From Pelotomaculum terephthalicicum JT (lineage in GTDB: Bacteria; Bacillota; Desulfotomaculia; Desulfotomaculales; Pelotomaculaceae), in the NCBI RefSeq assembly GCF_022410535.1, contig NZ_JAKNBL010000002.1, positions 186,001 through 250,000 of the forward strand: 64,000 nucleotides of DNA, given 5' to 3'. A program made the translations under genes and the position numbers. Positions 36,969-45,933 of the stretch are shown here, one piece after another. The notes under the pieces are model-generated. The model did no database searches, was not told the origin of the DNA, and saw only the letters and a program-made list of their open reading frames with translations. Every line of letters begins with the position of its first letter. The stretch's first letter is position 1.

Positions 36969-37985
36969 ATGCATGTCGAAAACACATTTCTTGATCCGCG
37001 CGCGGATTTTCAGCCAATTACGATAAAAACACAGGTGCGTACCGATCCTCTTACCGGTAGAACCGGCCACTTTTCACACTTTGGAGCGATCAAGCCGCAA
37101 AAGCTGGATCTGGATAAATATCTGGAGCCGCGAATCAAAGGCTTTTGTCCATTTTGTGGCGACAGGAGGAACCATGTCACGCCCATGTTTCCTGAGGGAT
37201 TGTTTCGTAAAGGCCGCCTGGCGAGGGGGGAGGCGCTGCTTGTTCCTAATCTGTTTCCATATGATGTTTACAGTTCAATTGTGATCATGACTGACGATCA
37301 TGTTGTGTCATTAGAGAGCTTTAATGACGATAAAATATATGACTCGTTTTCCCTGGGAATTGATTTTCTTAAAAGAGTCAGGGGGAAAAGCCCCTCGGCA
37401 CCATATCAGGTGATGGCGTGGAATTACATGCCGCCTTCCGGGGGCGGGCTGGTTCACCCGCACCAGCAATATTTCGCCACGGAACACCCGGGAAATCAGT
37501 TTGCGGACGAATACAAGGCTGCGGAATCATTTTACCATAACCATCAGGTAGACTACTGGACGGAATTAATAAAAGAGGAACAGCAGCATGGCGAAAGGTA
37601 TATCGGTCAAGTCGGAGACACGCACTGGCTGGCGTCATTTGTTTCGCTAGGAATGCTTGGGGAAATCATGTGTGTGTTTCCCGGTGTCTATTGCCTTGAT
37701 GATTTTACGGATGCGCATATCCGGCGCCTTGTTTCAGGGCTCCGAAAAATATTTTGTTATTATCTCAAAAACGACATTTACAGTTTTAACGCATCCTTAT
37801 ACTGGGGCGCCGAAGGCCAGCAGTTTTTCCCTGCCCACTTCCGGATCGTGCCGCGAACATTTCTCAATACCAGGGATTACGCGCCTGACATAAATTTCTT
37901 CCAGACAGTATTGCAAGAGCCTGTGTCAGTTGTTTTACCGGAAGACTTGGGCAAAGAGGTCAAACCATATTTTGTTAATAGGTAA
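36969..37985 (+). CDS. GalT-like nucleotidylyltransferase (HIT superfamily)
   Basis: 338 residues resembling galactose-1-phosphate uridylyltransferase. A zinc-type FCPFCGDR sits near residue 58, LVPNLFPYDVYSS follows, and the active-site VHPHQQYFA (H-x-H-x-Q) occurs near residue 165. Substrate unproven; no gal genes are nearby. ATG 36969 has no ribosome-binding site, while a seven-G Shine-Dalgarno-like run (36930-36936) lies 32 bases upstream. In-frame CTG 36942 is the only candidate close to it, so initiation may be non-canonical. The 122-base leader after metH contains short inverted repeats. Confidence 0.8.
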   Translation: MHVENTFLDPRADFQPITIKTQVRTDPLTGRTGHFSHFGAIKPQKLDLDKYLEPRIKGFCPFCGDRRNHVTPMFPEGLFRKGRLARGEALLVPNLFPYDVYSSIVIMTDDHVVSLESFNDDKIYDSFSLGIDFLKRVRGKSPSAPYQVMAWNYMPPSGGGLVHPHQQYFATEHPGNQFADEYKAAESFYHNHQVDYWTELIKEEQQHGERYIGQVGDTHWLASFVSLGMLGEIMCVFPGVYCLDDFTDAHIRRLVSGLRKIFCYYLKNDIYSFNASLYWGAEGQQFFPAHFRIVPRTFLNTRDYAPDINFFQTVLQEPVSVVLPEDLGKEVKPYFVNR

Positions 37986-38043
37986 TTCGGTTAAAAGGGT
38001 GTAAAATATTGTACTTTTGTGATAAAGTTACTTAATAAGGGTA

Positions 38044-38508
38044 ATGGTGGGGGATGGATGCTCTTTGAATCAATCGGTCATTATTTTGCTGGTTGTCGCT
38101 ATTCTAGGGTTAATCGGTAAGAACGGCACAGTGGCGGCGGCGGCGGGTATTTTACTGGTCATCCGGCTGTTTATCGGAGAGCGGCCTGTCCCATTCCTGG
38201 AAGAGTATACGCTTAAGGCAGGCATTACCGTCATCACCATGGCAGTGCTTGTGCCCTTCGCCACGGGAGAGGTGGGCATACAATCACTTTTGAACACGCT
38301 GAAAAGCTCCGCCGGCCTTATAGCTGTACTAGTCGGTGTGGTTATCGCCTTTCTGGGGGGGAAAGGTGTGACTTTTCTGACCGATCAGCCGCAGGTGCTG
38401 GTTGGATTGCTGATGGGCACAATCATCGGTGTGGCTTTTTTCAAAGGCGTGCCGGTCGGCCCGCTTATCGGCGCCGGGATAGTGGCGGTAATATTATCCG
38501 CACAATAA
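38044..38508 (+). CDS. DUF441/UPF0756 family membrane protein
   Basis: About 150 residues, four to five transmembrane helices. The UPF0756 pattern is clear: VIILLVVAILGLIGKNGT at the start, AGITVITMAVLVPFATGEVG, and the closing FFKGVPVGPLIGAGIVAVIL. Function unknown. Start is ambiguous: ATG 38044 (AAGGG three bases upstream) or TTG 38065 (GTGGGGG upstream, better match to family length). The 3' end overlaps the convergent gene by 44 bases. Confidence 0.85.
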   Translation: MVGDGCSLNQSVIILLVVAILGLIGKNGTVAAAAGILLVIRLFIGERPVPFLEEYTLKAGITVITMAVLVPFATGEVGIQSLLNTLKSSAGLIAVLVGVVIAFLGGKGVTFLTDQPQVLVGLLMGTIIGVAFFKGVPVGPLIGAGIVAVILSAQ

Positions 38509-39034
38509 ACGGCTGGTTTCCCTCTTTTTCACGTTCCCGTGAGTCCATTTCCACCAAGTCGCTTATGCGCCGGTCTGTCAGCAGTTCTTGCCAGCAGTGA
38601 GCCACTGCATCAATAAAATCTTGTCTCAACGGTGTTTTTCTTTTGATCAAAGGACACGTGTAGGGCAAATATAGTGTTTCATAGATTAATAAAAGAGTGC
38701 CGTCTTTTAATAAATGCGGCGCCAAGGGGAAAAGGCGGCAATTCAGCGGACGGTGTTTCCTGGGACAGGGCTTGGTGCAGCAGATAAAGTATACCGGGTT
38801 GTTCCATGATGCCGGAAAATCATCTTCCCCTGGGTTTCGCCGCTCCCAACGCAGCCAGTCCTCCTCCCTCGTGAACATCTCTTCTTCACCCGGATACAAA
38901 TACATTCCCAGGGTATTATTTTTATCCGGCCGGCAACAAATTTTGCCGCACAGCTTGCCGCAGTCATCTGCCAAAGGGGTCATATTTTCAGTTATGTTGT
39001 AGAGTTTTTGGTAATTTACGATTTTCGCCGACAT
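38465..39034 (-). CDS. Cys-rich YkgJ-like protein of unknown function
   Basis: 189 residues, cytoplasmic, with two Cys clusters typical of zinc/iron-chelating (YkgJ-type) proteins: CGKLCGKICCRP near residue 25 and ICCTKPCPRKHRPLNCRLFPLAPH near 84, plus a later YTCPLI. The four-Cys site and the RPLNCRLFPL signature suggest metal binding; no function is established. The basic C-terminus ends in three Arg and lies antisense to the end of the DUF441 gene. Confidence 0.65.
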   Translation of the reverse strand: MSAKIVNYQKLYNITENMTPLADDCGKLCGKICCRPDKNNTLGMYLYPGEEEMFTREEDWLRWERRNPGEDDFPASWNNPVYFICCTKPCPRKHRPLNCRLFPLAPHLLKDGTLLLIYETLYLPYTCPLIKRKTPLRQDFIDAVAHCWQELLTDRRISDLVEMDSREREKEGNQPFIVRIILPPLSRRR

Positions 39035-39151
39035 ATATTTATTATATCATTACTTAATATAATGTTTTATAAATAATCGCCCGCGTATATTGATAGAGGG
39101 TGTTATAATTATCATATATATATATTTTGGAAGCAGAGAGGTTCATACAGT

Positions 39152-41305
39152 ATGGCCGGCAGTTGGCGAAACGCTGTTAAGGTAATTGCTTTTATTCCCG
39201 CCTTATTAATCCTGGCGCTCACACCGGTGCTAATTTGGGGCTACTGTTACGCGAACTGGGTTTTGGCCGGTTTCTCCAGTGCCAAAGCCTTGTCCACAGT
39301 ATTTGACCAGAACTCTTTCCTGTATGATGAAAATGGCAACTTGATCTGTGAAATTCATGGTGAGATCAATCGTACGCCTGTTTCGTTGAGCCAGGTTCCT
39401 GAGCACGTTCAGAAAGCTTTTGTGGCGATTGAAGATGAAAGGTTCTACAGCCACAGCGGAGTAGATATCAAGGCTATTTTACGCGCGGCGTTCAGTTATT
39501 ACCGATCAGGACGGATTACCGAGGGGGCCAGCACGATTACCCAGCAGGTTATTAAGCTTTACTTTTTGTCGCCGGAACAAACTCTGCGGCGAAAAGTAAG
39601 GGAAGCTATGCTGGCTCTGGAATTCGAAAGACGCTTTAACAAGGATGAGATTCTGGAGTTTTACTTGAATAGAGTGTACTTCGGTGAGGGCGCCTATGGC
39701 ATTCAGAGCGCGTCAAAAGTTTATTTTAATAAAAATTCCTCTGAGCTCACGCTGGCGGAGGGCGCGCTGCTGGCCGCCCTGGTACAGGCGCCCAGCGCCA
39801 ACGATCCTTATTTAAATCCGGAAAGCGCGCAGCGGCGGCGAAACGTAGTGCTGGAAAAAATGAGCGAACAGGGCTACATCCTTAAATCCCAAGGGCAGGA
39901 AACACAGCGGAAGCCTGTGGAATTAAACAGCGATGTGAGTCTGGAGAATTACCGATCTTATTTTCTCGATTATGTCATGGATGAAGCGGTTGGTGTAATC
40001 GGCAACGATAAGATATTTAAAGGCGGATTAAAAATATACACTACCCTGGAGCCAGAAATACAAAAGAAAGCCGAACAGGTGTGCGCGCGAACAGATTTAT
40101 TCCCTTCTGAAAAAGTCGAAGCGGCTATAGCGATGGTAGAGAACGGCACAGGGGCGGTGAAAGCTGTAGTGGGAGGCAGGCAGTACGGGGTGAACCGCGG
40201 ATTTAACCGGGCTACCCAGTTATCCAGACAGCCAGGATCAGCCTTTAAGCCGATTGCTGTCTACGCGCCGGCTTTTGAACTCGGTTACACCCCGGACTCG
40301 GTTATTTCGGACTCGCCGTTTAAAGTCGGCGGGTACGAGCCGCATAATTCCGGCGGCGGCTATTACGGGCCGATTACTATCCGTACAGCTGTGCAGTGGT
40401 CCCGCAATGTAGCCGCAGTCAGGCTGTTAAACCAAATTGGAGTGGACCGTGGTTTCGAAATGGCCGCGAAATTGGGCTTTGAGCTGGTGGAAGAGGACCG
40501 CTGCCTTCCTTTAGCCCTGGGCGGATTGACCAAGGGAGTATCCCCGCTGCAAATGGCCGGGGCATATGCTGCTTTCCCCAACGGAGGTGTTTTTATCAAG
40601 CCGTATTCGATTAAACACATCGAAGACTCGCAAGGGCAGACACTTTACCGTCATCCCCAGGGGACCCCGGTAATGAAAGCGTCCACAGCCGATTTCATTA
40701 AAGATGTTTTACGCGCGGTTGTAGAGGCGGGAACAGGAAACAGGGCGAAAATTCGCGGCGCGCAAGCGGCCGGGAAAACCGGCACCACCGAGCTGCCGGA
40801 CACGGCAGAGTACCGTGGCTTGTCCGGCAACAAGGACGCGTGGTTTGTCGGCTTTACAGACCGGTACACCACCGCGGTATGGATGGGCTATGATGAGAGA
40901 AACATGGACAGACAACATTACCTGACTTCTTATGGCGGTAATCAGCCGGCAGAAATATTTCGCCTGGTGATGGCGGGTGTCATGGGCCTTGATGACAGGC
41001 CGGCGGGAGGATATGTTGTTCAGCCGCTAACTGAAGAACAAAAAGCTGAACAAAAGAAACCGGAAGAGAGCGATAAACAAGCTGAACAAAAAAAACAGGG
41101 TGATTCGATAAATCAGGTTAAGCCGGGCAAGCAAGGGGAAGAGAAAAAAGAAAATGAGGATACAAACAAACAACAAAATGATCCTGAGGGTAAAAGTAAT
41201 TCCAATGATAATGAGGAGCAGAAAGATCCTGCAAAATCCGTGACGCCGGCGCCGCAGGATGAGGAGCAGAAGGCATTGAGTCAACCAGTTAAATCGTCTC
41301 CCTAA
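39152..41305 (+). CDS. Class A penicillin-binding protein (PBP1A family)
   Basis: Bifunctional peptidoglycan glycosyltransferase/transpeptidase. A short cytoplasmic start and one membrane anchor (about 12-35) precede the GT51 domain (about 65-240: EDERFYSHSGVD, GASTITQQ, FYLNRVYFGEGAYG). The transpeptidase domain (about 330-610) has SxxK in QPGSAFKP, SxN in WSRNVAAV and KTG in AAGKTGTT. The tail (about 635-717) is a Lys/Glu/Gln/Asn-rich, low-complexity extracytoplasmic extension built on AEQKKP-like repeats. GAGAGG lies upstream of the ATG. A hairpin terminator follows the stop. Confidence 0.93.
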   Translation: MAGSWRNAVKVIAFIPALLILALTPVLIWGYCYANWVLAGFSSAKALSTVFDQNSFLYDENGNLICEIHGEINRTPVSLSQVPEHVQKAFVAIEDERFYSHSGVDIKAILRAAFSYYRSGRITEGASTITQQVIKLYFLSPEQTLRRKVREAMLALEFERRFNKDEILEFYLNRVYFGEGAYGIQSASKVYFNKNSSELTLAEGALLAALVQAPSANDPYLNPESAQRRRNVVLEKMSEQGYILKSQGQETQRKPVELNSDVSLENYRSYFLDYVMDEAVGVIGNDKIFKGGLKIYTTLEPEIQKKAEQVCARTDLFPSEKVEAAIAMVENGTGAVKAVVGGRQYGVNRGFNRATQLSRQPGSAFKPIAVYAPAFELGYTPDSVISDSPFKVGGYEPHNSGGGYYGPITIRTAVQWSRNVAAVRLLNQIGVDRGFEMAAKLGFELVEEDRCLPLALGGLTKGVSPLQMAGAYAAFPNGGVFIKPYSIKHIEDSQGQTLYRHPQGTPVMKASTADFIKDVLRAVVEAGTGNRAKIRGAQAAGKTGTTELPDTAEYRGLSGNKDAWFVGFTDRYTTAVWMGYDERNMDRQHYLTSYGGNQPAEIFRLVMAGVMGLDDRPAGGYVVQPLTEEQKAEQKKPEESDKQAEQKKQGDSINQVKPGKQGEEKKENEDTNKQQNDPEGKSNSNDNEEQKDPAKSVTPAPQDEEQKALSQPVKSSP

Positions 41306-41310
41306 GTATA

Positions 41311-41345
41311 AAAGCCGTGCTTTCATTTACGAACAGCACGGCTTT
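41311..41345 (+). terminator. Terminator after the PBP gene
   Basis: Perfect 11-bp stem AAAGCCGTGCT/AGCACGGCTTT, 13-base loop. It starts six bases after the PBP stop. Confidence 0.8.
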
Positions 41346-41424
41346 ATGCAGGGGGCAGAATTCAGGAATCAGAACGCCAGAGAAAATAAATTGCCTGAGA
41401 TTGCTGAAATGAAGGAAACGGGTG

Positions 41425-42689
41425 ATGTTGACATTGTTGGAACATCTTAATTTTGTTAGGATCAGACAGGTATTTCCCCTGCTGGAAGTTGACGATCCTC
41501 GCCAAAAAGCCTTGAAAGAAATGGAACGGATTAACCTTGGAGGAAAAATCAGGCCTGGCTGGCGGGTCGCCATTACGGCAGGGAGCCGGGGGATTAAAAA
41601 TATCGGTGCCATCTTGAACGCCGTGGTGGAAGCGGTTAAAATAGCGGGGGCGGAGCATTCATAGTAGGCGCCATGGGCAGCCACGGCGGCGGTACGGCGG
41701 AGGGGCAAAAAGCTGTGTTGAGCAGTCTGGGCGTCACGCGGGAGCATTTGGGTTGTCCGGTATTGACCTCGGAGGAAGTGGTGGAGATAGGCGCTACTCC
41801 GGACGGGACAAGAGTTTTCTGTGACATTGACGCGTGGCGCGCCGACGGCATTATCGTCTGCAACAGGATAAAACCCCATACCACCTTTCACGGGCCGGTT
41901 GAGAGCGGTTTAATGAAAATGATGGCTGTCGGCCTGGGAAAAACAAAGGGCGCTGCTTGCTTCCACCGTCTGGGACCACGGCGGATGGCCCGGTCCCTGG
42001 TTGACATAGGCGAGGTTTTTACGCGCTCGGGAAAAATAATCGGCGCTGTCGGCATTGTTGAAAATGCTTACGAGGGCACTGCCATTATTGAGGCTGTTTC
42101 TCCGGACAGGCTGGCAGAGGTTGAAGAACGGTTGCTGTTAGAGGCTTACCGGCTGATGCCGCGCCTGCCGGTTGACCAGCTGGACTTTCTGATTGTCAGG
42201 CAAATGGGTAAGAATTTTAGCGGAACCGGAATGGACACCAATGTGATCGGGCGGTTGCGGATGGCCGGTGTACCGGAACCGGAAACGCCGTTTGTCGCCA
42301 GAATTGTCGTACTGGATTTAAGCGGGGCGTCCCACGGGAACGCCACCGGTGTGGGCCTGGCGGATATCACGACACAGCGTCTGGCCAATAAGATGGACTC
42401 CCGGAGCACTTACCTCAATTGTATCGCCAGCGGCAATATCCAGCGGGCCATGCTGCCGGTAATAATGTCTGACGACCGGGCTGCGATAGAAGCCGCGGTC
42501 CGCAGCCTTGCCGCGGATGAGCCGGTGAACCTGAAAGGAGCTGTGATAAACAACACCCTTGAAATGGAATATATGTGGGTTACCGGCAGCGTGGCAGGTG
42601 AGTTGAAGGGAAGGAGCGATATAGAGCTGATTGGAGCACCGCGCCGGTTGACCTTCAACGACGGATTGATGGCGCTTGAAGAGGATTAG
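41425..42689 (+). pseudogene. LarA/DUF2088-family protein gene with a single-base frameshift
   Basis: Two adjoining frames read as one LarA-like N-terminal domain protein (lactate-racemase-related, DUF2088). The first runs from about 41425 to a stop at 41664 (IRPGWRVAITAGSRGIKNI, ending AGAE). The second continues from 41658 to 42689 (FIVGAMGSHGGGTAEGQ, RIKPHTTFHGPVESGLMKM). Inserting one C in GAG-CA-TTC at 41656-41657 restores GAEPFIVGAMGSHGGG, the family sequence. Either a real null mutation or an assembly error. The remaining domain keeps its His-rich metal-type motifs. An intact product would be about 420 residues; function uncertain because the C-terminal LarA half is divergent. Confidence 0.8.
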
Positions 42690-42803
42690 TATTATATGAT
42701 TTTCTTATGATAAAGTTAAGTATATAATATTAAGCGGGACGAGCCTGTTTGCTGTGTGATACGGAGTATTTCTGAAACTAAGCTTATTTAAGGAGATGTC
42801 AGT

Positions 42804-44099
42804 ATGGAAATCAATGAAATTGCCCGCCAGGTTAAAGAAGCGTCCATACAGCTGGCTGCAATGAGCGCGGACCTGAAAAACAGGGCCTTGGAGCAAATAG
42901 CCGGCTCATTGATTGGCCGGCAGTCAGAAATTGTTAAAGCAAATGATGAAGACTTAAACCGGAGCGCGAAGGAAAACCTGCCGGAGCCCTTGTTGAAAAG
43001 GCTGAAGTTCGACGAAACAAAGATAGCGGATGTGGTTGACGGGATCAACAGCTTGATAAACCTGCCGGACCCGGTCGGCAAGACACTGCTTGCGACTGAA
43101 CTGGACGAAGGGTTGGAGCTGTATAAAACCACTAGCCCGATCGGCGTCATTGGTGTGATATTTGAGTCCAGGCCCGACGCCCTGGTGCAGATTTCCACCC
43201 TTTGCCTGAAAAGCGGCAACTGCGTGCTGCTCAAAGGGGGCTCCGAGGCGAAAGAAACTAACCGCGTACTGGCGGATATCATTATCGACGCGACTAAAAA
43301 AGCGGGTATCCCGGCCGACTGGCTAAAACTCCTGGAAACCAGGGCGGAAGTCGATGAAATGTTGAAGCTGGATGAATATATTGACCTGATCATACCCAGA
43401 GGATCGAACGATTTTGTCAGGTATATCATGGACCACTCAAGAATCCCGGTCATGGGGCACGCGGACGGCATATGTCACTGCTATGTCGATGAAGATGCCG
43501 ACCTGGAAATGGCGGTGAAAATTGTAGATGATTCCAAAACCCAGTATGTTGCCGTGTGTAATGCCGCGGAAACACTGCTGGTGCACGAAAAAGCCGCTCC
43601 CGGGTTTTTGCCCCTGCTGAAAGAAGCCCTGGACAAGAAACAGGTCGAAATAACCGGCTGCCCCAGGACAACAGAGATCATTCCGGCGTCTTTCGCCACG
43701 GAAGAAGACTGGGGGACGGAATACCTTGATTATAAACTTTCAATTAAAATAGTAAAAGATATTGATGAAGCGATAAATCATATTAATCATTATGGTTCCG
43801 GCCATACGGACAGCATTATTACCAGCAGCAAGGAGAAAGCGGCCAGGTTTATGGCGTTGGTGGATTCGGGGAATGTATTCTGGAATTGTTCCACACGGTT
43901 TAGCGACGGTTTTCGCTATGGTTTTGGCGCGGAAGTGGGGATCAGTACGAGTAAAATTCACGCCAGGGGTCCGGTAGGTCTGGACGGGCTGGTTATTTAC
44001 AAATATAATTTGCTCGGAAATGGACACATAGTGGCGGAATACGCGGACAGAGAAAAAACATTCAAGCATAAAAGAATAAATAGAGAGTTTCCTTTTTAA
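42804..44099 (+). CDS. proA: Glutamate-5-semialdehyde dehydrogenase (gamma-glutamyl phosphate reductase)
   Basis: Second step of proline synthesis: NADPH reduction of gamma-glutamyl phosphate. 431 residues, an aldehyde dehydrogenase-fold protein. PIGVIGVIFESRPDALVQ, KGGSEAKETNR, LIIPRGSND and the catalytic Cys in YVAVCNAAETLLVH are visible. The C-terminus has GLDGLVIYKYNLLGNGH. AAGGAGATG precedes the ATG. ProB is not in the window, although proBA are usually adjacent. Confidence 0.95.
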   Translation: MEINEIARQVKEASIQLAAMSADLKNRALEQIAGSLIGRQSEIVKANDEDLNRSAKENLPEPLLKRLKFDETKIADVVDGINSLINLPDPVGKTLLATELDEGLELYKTTSPIGVIGVIFESRPDALVQISTLCLKSGNCVLLKGGSEAKETNRVLADIIIDATKKAGIPADWLKLLETRAEVDEMLKLDEYIDLIIPRGSNDFVRYIMDHSRIPVMGHADGICHCYVDEDADLEMAVKIVDDSKTQYVAVCNAAETLLVHEKAAPGFLPLLKEALDKKQVEITGCPRTTEIIPASFATEEDWGTEYLDYKLSIKIVKDIDEAINHINHYGSGHTDSIITSSKEKAARFMALVDSGNVFWNCSTRFSDGFRYGFGAEVGISTSKIHARGPVGLDGLVIYKYNLLGNGHIVAEYADREKTFKHKRINREFPF

Positions 44100-44114
44100 C
44101 AGGGGGTTGCAAGT

Positions 44115-44903
44115 TTGTACAATAATATTATTTTTAAAGTTAATGATGGTGTGGCTGACATTACCCTGAACAGGCCCGATGCCATGAACGCCTTAAACCA
44201 TGATATAATAGCGGAGTTGGCCGAAGTTTTGCAGATTTGTCAAGGAGATAACACAGTGCGTGCGCTGGTAATTGCCGGTGCGGGTAAGGCGTTTTGCGCC
44301 GGCGGTGATGTGAAATGGATGCTCTCCGCCCGTGATGAGAACTGGAAGTCTGGTTTTGACAGTTTAGTGGACAGTTTTAATAAGGTTATTCTACTGATCA
44401 GAGATCTCGGGAAACCGGTCATTGCCGCAGTGAACGGATTTGCCAGCGGGGCCGGATTCAGCCTGGCGATGGCCTGTGATATCCGGATCATTAGTGATAA
44501 GGCTAAATTCAACCAGGCATATGTCAACCTGGGATTGACCCCTGACGGTGGCTCGACCTATTTCCTGACATTAATGCTGGGGGCCGCCCGGGTTATGGAT
44601 TTAGTCTTTACCGGCAGGGTGATTGAGGCGAAAGAGGCACTGGCCCTGGGCCTGGCCAGTGAGTTGATCCCGGCTGAATCTTTAAACGAGAGAGTGAAAC
44701 AATTGGCAGGACAATTTGCCAGTGGCCCTTCAATAGCCTTTAAACAGGCGAAAGCACTGATTAACGAAGCCCACAGGCGGACTCTGGAGGCGCAGCTTGA
44801 CCTTGAGCGGGAGTCCATTGTCGGCGCGAGTTTAAGTAATGACTTTGAGGAAGGGCTGAAGGCTTTCGCAGAAAAAAGAGAGCCTGTCTTTAAGGGGAAT
44901 TAA
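44115..44903 (+). CDS. Enoyl-CoA hydratase/isomerase family protein
   Basis: 262-residue crotonase-fold enzyme. Oxyanion-hole stretches AGAGKAFCAGGDVKWM and NGFASGAGFSLAMACDIRI are intact. The two hydratase Glu positions read QAYVNLG and VMDL, so Tyr and Asp replace Glu, while LTPDGGSTYFL matches PaaG-type isomerases, whose catalytic Asp lies here. Isomerase activity is therefore more likely than hydration. TTG 44115 follows AGGGGG by eight bases. Six bases separate it from the MBL gene, so the two form an operon. Confidence 0.85.
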   Translation: MYNNIIFKVNDGVADITLNRPDAMNALNHDIIAELAEVLQICQGDNTVRALVIAGAGKAFCAGGDVKWMLSARDENWKSGFDSLVDSFNKVILLIRDLGKPVIAAVNGFASGAGFSLAMACDIRIISDKAKFNQAYVNLGLTPDGGSTYFLTLMLGAARVMDLVFTGRVIEAKEALALGLASELIPAESLNERVKQLAGQFASGPSIAFKQAKALINEAHRRTLEAQLDLERESIVGASLSNDFEEGLKAFAEKREPVFKGN

Positions 44904-44909
44904 TTTAAC

Positions 44910-45797
44910 TTGAAAAGAATAAGCATCGCCGATGGCGTGGAATTCCTGGAAGCGCCCAAGCAGGAATCCTGGTTTATGAATAATGGTTTGTTGATTTCCG
45001 GTGAAGAAGTAATCATGATTGACGGCAGGTTTGGTGGTGAGGAAACTCTGGCTTTTATCCGGGAAAACAACGTAAGCCGCTATTTTATCTCTCATTTTCA
45101 TATAGACCACGCCTCCGACGCCTGGCGGATCGCCGGAGAGACAGATTGCCGCCCGGCTTTGAACAGTACTGAATATCAATATCTTCAATCAAGTGAGAAT
45201 ATGTCGCGGGCAACGGGCTATGGCAAGGCGGGAGTGCACAGGCTGGTTGAAGAGATTCTTATGCCGAAAATGGGTTTGCAATACATCCCCAGCATAGATC
45301 CATATGAACTGAAGGATATTGAGGCTATTTCAAAAGGACAGTTGCTTGCTGTCCCCGCTCCGGGACATTCGCCCGGTCATTATTGCCTTTACGCCCCCCA
45401 GAGTAATTATCTTTACGCTTGTGACCTGGGGCTGGACCGCTTTGGCCCCTGGTATGGCTTCCCACACTGCAACCTGAACGATTTTCTGGCATCAATCAAA
45501 AAAGCGCGCGAATTGGGTGCCAAACAGCTCTTTTCCAGCCATAGCCCGGTTGTTCGTGAAAGAGTGGGGGAGGCTATTGACAGGATTGAAGCGATTATCG
45601 AAAGACGTCACGAAAAAGTATTAAACGCCTGGAACAAAGGGAAAAAAACAGTAAAGGAAATTGCCCAGGAAGGGATCTTTTTTCAGAGGACAGACGTCCA
45701 TGGGAAAAGAGCTATTCCGGTAATGTCATATTGGCAAGAGTCAATGGTAAAATGCCACCTGGATTATGCCGGACTCCAGGCTGAAGATATTGAATAA
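44910..45797 (+). CDS. MBL-fold metallo-hydrolase
   Basis: 295 residues of the metallo-beta-lactamase fold. The metal-binding HFHIDHASD near residue 65, the second His in PAPGHSPGHYCLY, and Asp in YACDLGLDRFGPW give a dinuclear site. A C-terminal winged-helix-like tail (about 225-295) resembles that of glyoxalase II-related or LACTB2-like proteins. TTG start; the preceding AAGGGGAATT site lies within the end of the enoyl-CoA isomerase gene. The pairing suggests thioester hydrolysis, which is inferred. Confidence 0.83.
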   Translation: MKRISIADGVEFLEAPKQESWFMNNGLLISGEEVIMIDGRFGGEETLAFIRENNVSRYFISHFHIDHASDAWRIAGETDCRPALNSTEYQYLQSSENMSRATGYGKAGVHRLVEEILMPKMGLQYIPSIDPYELKDIEAISKGQLLAVPAPGHSPGHYCLYAPQSNYLYACDLGLDRFGPWYGFPHCNLNDFLASIKKARELGAKQLFSSHSPVVRERVGEAIDRIEAIIERRHEKVLNAWNKGKKTVKEIAQEGIFFQRTDVHGKRAIPVMSYWQESMVKCHLDYAGLQAEDIE

Positions 45798-45844
45798 CAA
45801 AAAGCACCTTGGCTCTGTTAGGTTTCTGAAATAATTTGACAAGG

Positions 45845-45880
45845 TGCCGGCGATTTATGGCCGGCATCCTGTTGTTTCTT
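45845..45880 (+). terminator. Terminator between MBL gene and gltX
   Basis: Perfect 7-bp stem TGCCGGC/GCCGGCA, 8-base loop, T-rich tail. Its left arm can alternatively pair with CACCTTG near 45804-45810. A TTGACA (45879-45884) directly follows and may be the gltX -35 box, though no clear -10 was found. Confidence 0.6.
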
Positions 45881-45933
45881 GACATCTTGTGGTAAACTCA
45901 ATAAATGGGGTATTACCTACAGGAGGATTGAAT

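Noticed and set aside
45798-45880. Alternative pairing before gltX as a T-box or other attenuator
   Set aside because: No T-box consensus element; the hairpin precedes the likely gltX promoter, so a terminator of the preceding operon is simpler.
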